Of a DNA stretch of 64,000 nt, positions 40,701 to 48,371 are shown piece by piece. A program made the translations under genes and the position numbers. The DNA comes from Acanthopleura granulata (Eukaryota; Mollusca; Polyplacophora; Chitonida; Chitonidae). The DNA is taken from positions 1,267,333 through 1,331,332 of the forward strand of contig JABBOT010000022.1 of assembly GCA_016165875.1 (NCBI GenBank), given 5' to 3'. Each line of letters begins with the position of its first letter. The stretch's first letter is position 1. A model generated the notes under the pieces. That model was not told the origin of the DNA. It made no database searches and saw only the letters and a list, made by a program, of their open reading frames with translations.

Positions 40701-43700
40701 AGAACCATCCCCATGTTGCTGGCAGATCTTCCCACTTACGGCCGCAGGAGAAACCAACATGAGCTGGATTTGAACTCACAGCGACCATACGCTCACTGGT
40801 CATTGCACTGTGCTGGCGCTAAGTAACTCAGCCCTAAGGGCCAGTTTTATGGGTGGAGGAAAACCTCTGGGTATGTATCAACTCACTCTTCCTTTTTGAT
40901 ATACCGGTAGGTTGTAGTGGTGAAAGGTGAATGGTCTCTTGGAAACTTCATGTGAGACCACACAATATAACACCACACACCTCTTATTGCCACCAAGGGC
41001 AACAGAACTATGCAAGTATGAGAATCCTGATAATTCTGTGTCAAAGTTCCCATTGGTTAGTGACAAATGCCATAAGCCAATCAGCCAGCAAATGGTCCTC
41101 CATGAAGTTAATACAAAGTCCCCATCAACACCCTTCCCCCTCCCCCCACCCAAAAAATATAATACATAAAACCATTCAAAACTACACATCACAATGGAAT
41201 AGTAAGAAATATCGTGAATAGGCTGAATATACACATATTTCATTCCAAAATCTAGGCAATTCTCAAAGTCTTCATTATATTTATTTATTTTATTTACTTG
41301 ATTAGTGTTTTATGCCGCACTCAAGAATATTTCACTTATACAACAGCAGCCACCATTATGGTAGGAGGAACTTGGGCAGAGCCTGGGGGAATTCCACAAC
41401 CATCTGCAGGTTGCTGGCAAACCTTCCCACATACAGGCTGGAGAGGAAGCCAGCATGAGCTGGATTTGAATCCACAGTGACTGCACTGGTGGAAGGTTTC
41501 TGGGTCATTACGCCGCGCTTGTGTGCTAACCGTCTCCCTTATAATTAGACATCAACTTGTTGAAAGAGTTCATTAGAAACTGTTTAACATTTAGTCCCAG
41601 AGCCCTACAAAGCAGACGCATACAAAAACTTGTACTATGTGAGGGCCCTCCATCGAGAAATGCAAAACTTGCAGCTAAATTGAGCCAGCAACAACCCCTG
41701 GCAGAATAAATCATATGGACTTTTTTTCTTTCTTTTTTTTGTCTGAAGCAAATATTTAGTGAACTCCCGACAAAATAAGTTAATCACGTGACTCCTGATC
41801 CATGTAGGAGAGCTTGTCGACAGACACATTCAGATGCTCAACATTTCTTCAATATCATGGAAATCAGCTGCACTAAAAGACACACAGACTCATACAGCAT
41901 GTTTATTAAACCCTCTGGCAATCAATATGAAGAAGCTGTCCAAAAATTGTGTAATAGCCATAAAATAAAAAGACAATTTCTGAAATTGCACACTCAGCAT
42001 TTAGAAAGAATTCTGATCCATCTACATGTAGTCCAGACTGGTCTGAGTTTATATCAAATGACTGATACATTGCCAACAGACAACATGATACATCTGCAAT
42101 GTTGGCAATGCTGTGTACTGTACAGGACTGCTGTGTGTGACATCCTGTCAGGTTGAGGCATTACATGTCATTCTTTATTCAGCTAAATGTGACAAAATGC
42201 AGAAATGTTCATGAACCTTTGAAGCCACACATTCCTAAACATGGCAGAACACAAGCATTATCTCAGTAACAGACCTTTAACAAGGCCGTCCTAAACGTTC
42301 AACACTTGTTGTATTTTATAACATACATCACATATATATATATATACACACACACACGCACAAACATTACATATATATATATATATATACACACACAGAA
42401 TGAAAATAAAGCTTTGTCATGTTTCTACCTTATATTTCAACTGTAGTTTCATGTTTTAACTCTCACAAGAAATACAAAGCAATAGCAGTGTAAAATCATA
42501 ATTATATACATTAGGTTTATGGTTTACCATCAAGGAAGCACTGCACCATGCTGTGCTGTACTGCAAACCCATTTGAAAATGAAGGCAATATAGAGTTTAT
42601 ACCACATGTAACTGGCACACTGTCCACTTACCTGTATATGTACCACTTACCTGTATGTGTACCAGTCAAACCTGGCTGACAATTACTACAAGACATGCGA
42701 AAACATACGAAACTTATAATCACTTTACAAGCAGACTAATTTATATTTACAGTAAATTGCCATGTCAACTGTAAAGTTTAGGATCAGTTGTTGCTATGAT
42801 CCATTTGCGAGTGAGGTTTACCTGGTTTTCGTCAGGTGAAATATTCCTTAGTCATGTACGTCACAAAACTGACCTCAAACAGGTAGATAAACAAAAATAC
42901 TCAGTGCATACCTCTCTAATTTCATTGCCCGCTCCTTTGTACTGCCTCATCTGTGTCTGTATATCAGCACCTTGCTGTAACACCTCCTGTACCCTGCTGT
43001 ACACTGCTAACTCAGGCTCTGTGGGTTGGGCATCTGGCAAGTGAAATACAAGCTTTAGGGTTTGAATGACTACCGTGGAGCAGATAGTAGAGGTGATGCA
43101 TGCAAAAACTGTGCATTTTGCGCTGAAACTATGACACCTGGCAGAATGGTAGGTCAGGTGCTTCTGTAGCTTTAGGTATTGTGTGGAATTTGACCTGTGG
43201 TGTGCATCATGGTAAATGAAGTTGGCCATCCTTGCATAAAAGCAGATCCTCCACATTAATTGTCGCCACGATATGACTGAGATGTTGTTGATGTGGTGCT
43301 AAGCCACAATCATCCATTCACTCCATTATAAATTGAGGTAACTGACCAGATTTGGTCACCTTTGTAAACCATGGCCCAGTCACACGTAATATCGCATTCA
43401 TTTAAATGACTCAACAGGTATTTAACTTTGCAGTCACATATTACTTGACAACTACATGCATGAGTTGATTGGCATGAACTTTAACAGCCTGTAATGTAAT
43501 GTAATGCTCATGATAAAGTAGTACCACAGTGGGTGCAATATGCTGTATAAATGACAGCCCACTGTACAGTAGTACCACAGTGGGTGCAATATGCTATATA
43601 AATGACAGCCCACCGTACAGCAGTACCACAGTGGGTGCAATATGCTGTATAAATGACAGCCCACCGTACAGTAGTACCACAGTGGGTGCAATATGCTGTA

Positions 43701-46700
43701 TAAATGACAGCCCACCGTACAGGAGTACCACAGTGGGTGCAATATGCTGTATAAATGACAGTGCTGTATAAATGACAGCCCACCGTACAGTAGTACCACA
43801 GTGGGTGCAATATGCTGTATAAATGACAGCCCATCGTACAGTAGTACCACAGTGCGTGCAATATGCTGTATAAATGACAGCCCACCGTACAGTAGTACCA
43901 CAGTGGGTGCAATATGCTGTATAAATGACAGCCCACCGTACAGTAGTACCACAGTGGGTGCAATATGCTGTATAAATGACAGCCCACCGTACAGTAGTAC
44001 CACAGTGGGTGCAATATGCTGTATAAATGACAGCCCACCGTACAGTAGTACCACAGTGGGTGCAATATGCTGTATAAATGACAGCCCACCATAAAGTAGT
44101 ACCACAGTGGGTGCAATATGCTGCATAAATGACAGCCCACACCGTTCAGTAGTACCACAGTGGGTGCAATATGCTGTATAAATGACAGCCCACCATACAG
44201 TTGTACCACAGTGGGTGCAATATGCTGTATAAATGACAGCCCACACCGTACAGTAGTACCACAGTGGGTGCAATATGCTGTATAAATGACAGCCCACACC
44301 GTACAGTAGTACCACAGTGGGTGGTGCTGTATGCTGTATAAATGACAGTCCACCCAGGCCATGGCCTCTGATTCCTGTCATACCCAGCAGAACCATGTAA
44401 AATTGGGCTGAGCTGTAAAACAATAATTTCTCTTACATGTAGCTGGGGATTCTTAATCTGAATAAATGAGACAATAACAGCAATGAGATAATTTTGCACA
44501 TGCAATTAATTTGTCATTTTATAAACCATTATGATCATATACTAAATGGCTTCAAATGTCTCAAAAAATGATTCAAAAAAGTTTAATCCCCCTTATATTG
44601 ATATACATGTAATATTTAATCAATTTCCACTCCATGTCATTACGAACAACACACACTGTCCTTGTAAATGCTACATGCACCATATCTACAGTCACCAATC
44701 AGAGTTGTCAAACTCAGAGAAAACAGGCATCAAAAAGTCTCACGAGATTCCGTGATGACTCTTGGAGATACATATACCACCACTCTGATAAACGCCTACA
44801 CAGGCTACGTGTTATCTTCTCCTTTATGTGGATAGCTTGATCAAATGTTAACAGATGTTAAAGTGAAGGTTTCTAAAACAGCTTAGACAATATTATGTTC
44901 ATTTCGGTAAGGTATTTTACCTACCAGCTACTAAGATAGGGGAAATTGGCATTTGACCATGTTCCATCAGCAAACATGAAACAGAGCCATTGTGTGTGGG
45001 TTGTGACTTAACTGTTTGAAGCGTGGAACACTCTTGTCGCCTGATACTGTAGTAAACTGCCAGGAATGTGTGTATTTTGTACATATATCAACTTATTACG
45101 TGAAATGATCAAGAAACTTAGTCCCCACATAACATAATGGTCTGGCATTACTTTGCAGTGTTGTTCACTCATGCAGTTGTTGTAATTAAAATACATTGCA
45201 TTAAAACAGTGTCCTGTCCCTACGCTATTACCTGTTACACGAACAGTCAATACAGAACATTTACGCCACAGCTTTTGAACACCTGATGTCTCCTAGCTCT
45301 CTTATTGATCAGCCTTCTATCAGTTGAAAAGCATGGCCACTTTCAGACCCCCATCAGCAGCAAAATACTCCACAAACAAGGATAATTCAGCAATCATTTC
45401 ATACAAATTAAAACAGGTTTTTGTGTTCAAGAGAAAATTTTAGAATCTTTTTAATGAACAAAGCCTCATTCATGAGCTGTCCCTCACTTTTAACCACACT
45501 ATACATTTACATACTTTCACGTGCACGCAAAAATGACAAAGGTTTACATAAATGAAATGCCATTGGTACATGCAGAAGCTACTATGACCAATGTTACATT
45601 TACATTGTGTATGCATTCTGCATTTTTTGAATTACTCTGTTTTCATGAATCCTAACCTGAAAAAGTCCAGCTCAATTTATTTATTTACTTGATTGATGTT
45701 TTATGCTGTGCTCAAGAATATTTTACTTATATGACGGCAGCCAACATTATGATGGCAGGGAACTGAGCAGAGCCCAGGGAACCCAGCCTTAAAACCTATG
45801 CTCTCTTATCTTTTATTTTTAACTTATTTGTTTCACTGTTTTTTCAGTGAACTGGTGAACTCAAGAACTGATTTCCTTATACACCGACAGTCAGGATAGT
45901 ATGTATGTGTGGGAGAAGTGTTCAGAGTAAACCACCCACATTTGTCAGAGACCTGACAAACCTCCTGACTTAAAGCTGCAAATGAACAAGAGAAAGTTGC
46001 ATTTGACTGTGTGTTTGTCTGTCTGCTTGTCTGATTGATTTATTACTTCTGGTTTAACGCTACTTTCAACACTATTTCAGTTCTATCACAACAATGTCCA
46101 ATGCTGACATATTTCTGGTGCTGCGCCGCTGGAATGCCATGCCAAGGACACCAGAGAGGTGATCACCCAGTCACATTATACTGACCTCTGGTCAGCCAGA
46201 ACTTCGGCTATTCTACTTATGCTGATCACCAAGTGAGGTAATGCCAACATTACCAATGTTAGAGACTTATGGAATGACTCGACTTGGGATTGAACCCTGG
46301 ATCTAATGTTCATGAGTCTGATTCAAATCTGCCACCTGACTTCTTTGGTGTCAATTGGCTGCAGGAAGAACACAACTTTATCTGAATGAGCCATAATCTT
46401 CCCTCTGCCTCTATAAAGCAGGTGTAATCATACCAACAACATGTACAACATGCATCTGTACGACAGTAATTTATTTGATTGATGCCGAACTCAAAACTAT
46501 TTCACTTACGCGACGATAGCCAGCATTATGGTGGATTGATTGATTGATTGATTGGTGTTTTACGCCGAACTCAAGAATATTTCACTTATACGACGGTGGC
46601 CAACATTGTGGTGGGAGGAAACTGGGCAGAGCAAAGGGGAAACCCACGACCATCTGCAGGTTGCTGGCAGACCTTCCCATGTACGGCCAGAGAGGAAGCC

Positions 46701-47103
46701 TGCATGAGCTGGAATTGAACTCACAACGATCACATTTATGGAAGGCTTTGGGTCATTGTGCTTCGATAGCGCGCTAACCGACTAAGCCATGGAGGTCCCC
46801 CATTTTGGAGGAAGGAAACCCGGCAGGGCCCAGAGGAAAGACATGCTCGCCGACCTTCCCATTTACAACCTCAGGTCACACCAAAAGCATTGGTAAGAGG
46901 CACCTGGGTCATTACACTGTACTACTACATTAACCTCTACTCCATAGAGATGCTGTTGGCCTTTCCATGGTACAAAGTATCAGTGCCCAACAGATAAAAA
47001 TCAGGTATAACAACCATATGTACTTACTTTCAAAATCTACAAATATATCCACATTTTTGTTTGGGGACTCATCTTTGGTCAACACCTTGAGTAGGTTCCC
47101 CAT
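25712..47103 (-). CDS. CYRIB: CYRI (FAM49A/B; CYRIA/CYRIB) orthologue, complete spliced CDS
   Basis: Ten coding exons on the minus strand join in phase: 47103-47028, 43033-42912, 36652-36547, 32897-32761, 32365-32291, 30132-30010, 28819-28740, 27348-27222, 26681-26611, 25775-25712. The total is 981 nt, or 326 residues plus TGA; vertebrate CYRI proteins are about 324. Every intron is GT..AG. The family (Pfam DUF1394 / CYRIA-B Rac1-binding) is recognised from [87 protein letters not shown] and [18 protein letters not shown]. Known role of the family: binds active Rac1 through the arginine pair in YYRR (here R161/R162) and opposes Scar/WAVE-driven lamellipodia at the plasma membrane. Gly2 in MGN is the expected N-myristoylation site. 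Vertebrates have two paralogues; I cannot assign this copy to A or B, so the symbol is nominal. No truncation or missing key residue is seen. Confidence 0.96.
26611..26681 (-). CDS. CYRIB: CYRI coding exon 9
   Basis: 71 nt, acceptor ttttttcctcag, donor TTGAG|gtatag. It encodes [18 protein letters not shown] then LMNAL plus a split Arg. It matches [24 protein letters not shown]. Confidence 0.95.
27222..27348 (-). CDS. CYRIB: CYRI coding exon 8
   Basis: 127 nt, acceptor gtttgttgtag, donor GAC|gtaagttg. It encodes [36 protein letters not shown] and TKQSGID. This is the most conserved part of the family ([20 protein letters not shown] in vertebrates). Confidence 0.95.
28740..28819 (-). CDS. CYRIB: CYRI coding exon 7
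   Basis: 80 nt, acceptor ttttatttcag, donor AATCC|gtaagtc. It encodes [16 protein letters not shown] then [10 protein letters not shown] plus a split Pro, matching the family segment [20 protein letters not shown]. It ends in phase 2. Confidence 0.95.
29120..29280. mobile_element. Solo arm related to the 35.7-36.1 kb fold-back element
   Basis: Sequence from ccccacaaaaattaag through aaattaaatgcagttaaatg and tttatggaccattctgataa parallels the left arm at 35661-35825. It sits immediately next to the 33-bp minisatellite. Confidence 0.65.
29311..30010 (-). repeat. 33-bp minisatellite (about 21 units) at CYRI exon 6 donor
   Basis: Donor-like junctions recur at exactly 33-nt spacing from GT 30009-30008 (the authentic exon 6 donor) to 29349-29348, which is twenty full periods, with a diverged edge unit near 29311. 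On the minus strand each unit starts GTAAGTGACAGTGACAACAC and ends in TACAG or TACAA. Of the twenty copies after the true site, eighteen keep GTAAGT: ten read CAG|GTAAGT and eight CAA|GTAAGT. The exceptions are near 29410 (GTGAAT) and 29575 (GCAAGT). Because 33 is divisible by 3 and the plus strand has no stop in the unit, long spurious plus-strand ORFs arise here. Confidence 0.97.
30010..30132 (-). CDS. CYRIB: CYRI coding exon 6, donor adjoins 33-bp minisatellite
   Basis: 123 nt, 41 codons in phase 0, acceptor tgttttccag. It encodes [33 protein letters not shown] and TTTNFVSQ. The donor CAA|gtaagtgac (GT at 30009-30008) is the first member of a 33-bp array whose unit repeats the same GTAAGTG sequence. 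Reading past this donor gives V-S-D-S-D-N-T-stop. Confidence 0.94.
31220..31375 (+). mobile_element. Possible tRNA-derived SINE fragment
   Basis: ctggctttcaccatagccca, then ggttcaaatccag (B-box-like) followed by a T-rich stretch and aagtatcatgaaat. A similar order occurs at 31990-32150, in the same intron region. Confidence 0.4.
31990..32150 (+). mobile_element. Possible tRNA-derived SINE fragment, second copy
   Basis: cactggctttagtggtgggc, gggttcaaatccagttcatc, then a T-rich stretch and attaccatgaagttatc, parallel to 31220-31375. It lies just downstream of CYRI coding exon 5 (minus sense). Confidence 0.4.
32291..32365 (-). CDS. CYRIB: CYRI coding exon 5 (Rac1-binding arginines)
   Basis: 75 nt, exactly 25 codons in phase 0, acceptor ctgttgtag, donor GAG|gtatgt. 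It encodes [18 protein letters not shown] then RRHMANE. The RR pair, residues 161-162 here, corresponds to human R160/R161, which family knowledge identifies as needed for Rac1 binding. Confidence 0.95.
32761..32897 (-). CDS. CYRIB: CYRI coding exon 4
   Basis: 137 nt, acceptor gtctgttttcag, donor AAG|gtaagaag. The split Glu codon begins [18 protein letters not shown], followed by [18 protein letters not shown] and [10 protein letters not shown]. It corresponds to EKALQSLLESL...[27 protein letters not shown] in vertebrates. Confidence 0.95.
35661..36123. mobile_element. Fold-back element with about 160-bp arms in CYRI intron
   Basis: The arm 35661-35825 is complementary to 35962-36123; blocks such as cacaaaa.tgaagttatg, aaa.ctgtatct.aaa.tacct and the 'attgtatgg.gg.ttta' segment recur in both. 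About 136 bp separates them. It lies in the CYRI intron about 420 bp downstream of coding exon 3. A related single arm lies at 29120-29280. Confidence 0.75.
36547..36652 (-). CDS. CYRIB: CYRI coding exon 3
   Basis: 106 nt, acceptor tgcccacag, donor ATAG|gtgagtt. It encodes [18 protein letters not shown] then [17 protein letters not shown], matching the family segment AIQNPND..QEKAWNAVCPLV..LKRFYEFS. It ends in phase 1. Confidence 0.95.
37419..37585. repeat. Direct repeat, copy 1
   Basis: Shares the order taagtcag.aattcagt.attta, cacacaca, aatc.., gtgctcta.atgtgtgcaaac, gttcaat and accacccct.acattttgtt with the copy at 38260-38424. Confidence 0.7.
37602..38261. mobile_element. Putative non-autonomous DNA transposon between direct repeats
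   Basis: The left end reads taaagctacgttcacacta and the right end ttgtgtgaatgtaggtta, which are imperfect terminal inverted repeats of about 17 bp. No transposase frame is present. It lies between two diverged direct copies, 37419-37585 and 38260-38424. Confidence 0.5.
38260..38424. repeat. Direct repeat, copy 2
   Basis: Second copy of the 37419-37585 sequence, in the same orientation, with scattered substitutions. Confidence 0.7.
40594..40836 (-). mobile_element. tRNA-derived SINE
   Basis: Carries aagaatatttcatttatatg, gcattattgtgagaggaaac, gttgctggcagatcttccc, gagctggatttgaactcaca and the head region; the 3' tail side is disrupted by about 75 bp of other sequence (40519-40593). Confidence 0.82.
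41281..41539 (-). mobile_element. tRNA-derived SINE, near full length
   Basis: Same family: tail ttatttattttatttacttg, then gtgttttatgccgcactcaa, aatatttcacttatac, catctgcaggttgctggca and the tRNA-like head with the complement of ggattcaaatccag. It lies in a CYRI intron. Confidence 0.88.
42332..42398. repeat. Compound (AT)n/(AC)n microsatellite
   Basis: Two at-ac runs in tandem within the CYRI intron downstream of coding exon 2 (minus sense). Confidence 0.93.
42912..43033 (-). CDS. CYRIB: CYRI coding exon 2
   Basis: 122 nt between acceptor ttgccag and donor GAG|gtatgc. It enters in phase 1, so the split codon gives Asn ([12 protein letters not shown]...), and leaves in phase 0 after [10 protein letters not shown]. 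It aligns with the NAQPTE..YKGAGPEIRD region of vertebrate CYRI. A 51-bp minisatellite begins about 480 bp upstream in the preceding intron. Confidence 0.95.
43518..44350. repeat. 51-bp minisatellite (about 16 units) in CYRI intron
   Basis: The unit is about 51 bp (gtagtaccacagtgggtg, then caatatgctgtataaatgac, then agcccaccgtaca). One unit near 43755-43775 is short, with a repeated gctgtataaatgaca; units near 44140-44320 carry a 2-bp 'ac' insertion (cccacaccg). The length is a multiple of 3, so open frames of up to about 320 codons appear on both strands; I regard them as artefacts. It lies between CYRI coding exons 1 and 2. Confidence 0.97.
45675..45788 (-). mobile_element. SINE fragment (tail and body only)
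   Basis: Contains gattgatgttttatgctgtg, ctcaagaatattttacttat and gggaactgagcagagcccag; the tRNA-like head is missing. Confidence 0.8.
46033..46330 (-). mobile_element. Second SINE-like family, copy 1
   Basis: A distinct element: ttaacgctactttcaacact, ggtgctgcgccgctggaatg, ccatgccaaggacaccagag and a B-box-like complement (gggattgaaccc). The same body occurs at the window start. Confidence 0.55.
46466..46925 (-). mobile_element. Older SINE copy interrupted by the 46535-46800 SINE
   Basis: The tail side (gatgccgaactcaaaactatttc...cagcattatggtgg, 46466-46534) and the head side (ttttggaggaaggaaaccc...gggtcattacact, 46801-46925) are the two halves of one element of the same family. Confidence 0.8.
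46535..46800 (-). mobile_element. Full-length tRNA-derived SINE, nested insertion
   Basis: Read on the minus strand: a tRNA-like head with A box TGGCTTAGTCGGTTAGC (about 46789-46773) and B box GAGTTCAATTCC (about 46722-46711), a conserved body, and an (ATCA)n tail at 46535-46555. It is flanked by CATTATGGTGG (46524-46534) and CATTTTGGAGG (46801-46811), a likely 11-bp target duplication. It is inserted inside an older copy of the same family. Confidence 0.9.
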
Positions 47104-47134
47104 TCCCGTCTCTTCAGGGTGCTGAAATCCTCTC
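47028..47134 (-). CDS. CYRIB: CYRI first coding exon (start codon 47103)
   Basis: The acceptor is ttacttgtag at 47135-47136 and the donor is GAAA|gtaagtac after 47028. Bases 47134-47104 are 5' UTR. The ATG at 47103-47101 begins [18 protein letters not shown] and the exon ends in phase 1 after DFE. The start is fixed by family conservation of MGNLLKVL and by the myristoylated Gly2; no in-frame upstream alternative is needed. Confidence 0.95.
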
Positions 47135-47639
47135 CTACAAGTAGTAAGGATTAAAATCTGTCAATACACATCACCACTGAGTTCAACAACAACAGTCCCA
47201 GTGCTGGTTGTGTTTGTAATGTTTGTTTAATGTTTCGTCCTAACCTTAAGCATAACATCATCATTAGCCAGGCATGCAATTAAGAACATGAATCATTCAA
47301 CTGACTGAAAGCTAAGCACTCTGTCTGAAGTTAACATGTACATGTAGAACTGTTGAACTTGTACATGCAAGTCTGTTGCCTGAAGAAATAAAACAGGAAG
47401 CTTGAACAAAATTTACACTACATGTACATAAACATGTAAGTCTGTGCGTTAGGATGCAAAGATAAGATTTAGGACACTTCCAGCACATAACAGGCATGCT
47501 GAGAATTTATCAAAATGGTTTTCCTGCATTAAAAAACCAGAGTCTCTGATGAGACAGTAGCTCTACTGGTTGGGACAAAATTATCATGGCATCGATTACA
47601 AAATCATACATGTGTAACAGACAATGGACAATCAAAACT

Positions 47640-47900
47640 GAAAATCAACAGACAATACTAGGAAATATATATTTTGATTCAATTGTGCCAAGTTTCATTG
47701 AAATCAGCCAAAAACTATAGTCTGAGGAGTAACATTTTGAAAGATACACGAATGTCCAGACAGACGGACAACCGATCATCGAACTGGGAAATCGATATTA
47801 CGAATTATGTATTTTGATGTCACCTACACTTGCCCCAAGACTCGTTGAAATCGGACACAAAAAGACAAGGAAAGAAAGAATGATTCAAACCTTGCTGGGC
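47640..47900. repeat. Dispersed-repeat-like sequence
   Basis: Contains gtgccaagtttcattgaaat, ttttgaaagatacacgaatg and cagacagacggacaaccg, an arrangement common in interspersed repeats of marine invertebrates as I recall. The family is not identified. Confidence 0.35.
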
Positions 47901-48162
47901 TAACTAATGCATCTGAAGGTACAGAATTAAACCAAGATCTTAAAAATATATGAACTGCCAAAAACATAAAATGATTAGTATAATATGATAACAACATAAT
48001 ATAATAATAGTTTAATATAATATTACGTATTATTTTTTAAATTAGATTGGTGTTAAATAAATACTTTCCTTCCAAAATATTCTTGTGTACAAACTCTAAT
48101 TCACTACTATGCCTTTTCTGTTCTTATACCATTTAGGAATACAAAAATCCATAGCTCTACAT

Positions 48163-48371
48163 CTATTTATATATTTATTTATTTATTTGATCCGTGTTGT
48201 ACAGTGTACCCAACAATATTTCACTTACACAACGGCAGCCAGCATTATGGTGGGAGGAAACTGGGCAGAGCCTGGGTTAAACCGATGAACATTGCTGGCA
48301 GTACAGCCAGAGAGGAAGCCAGCATGAACTAGACTTAAAGTCACAGCAATCGTGCACTAATCAAATTGTCC
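48163..48371 (-). mobile_element. tRNA-derived SINE, internal deletions
   Basis: (ATTT)n tail followed by caatatttcacttacacaac, ccagcattatggtgggagga, gagaggaagccagcatgaac and a decayed head. The 'catctgcagg' segment is deleted. Confidence 0.82.

Noticed and set aside
43452..44423. Minus-strand open frame of 323 codons and several overlapping frames on both strands
   Set aside because: They lie wholly within the 51-bp minisatellite; open reading follows from a stop-free unit of length divisible by three, not from coding selection.
46700..46800. tRNA gene on the minus strand
   Set aside because: A and B boxes are present but the sequence is the head of a SINE seen in many copies; no complete cloverleaf expected.
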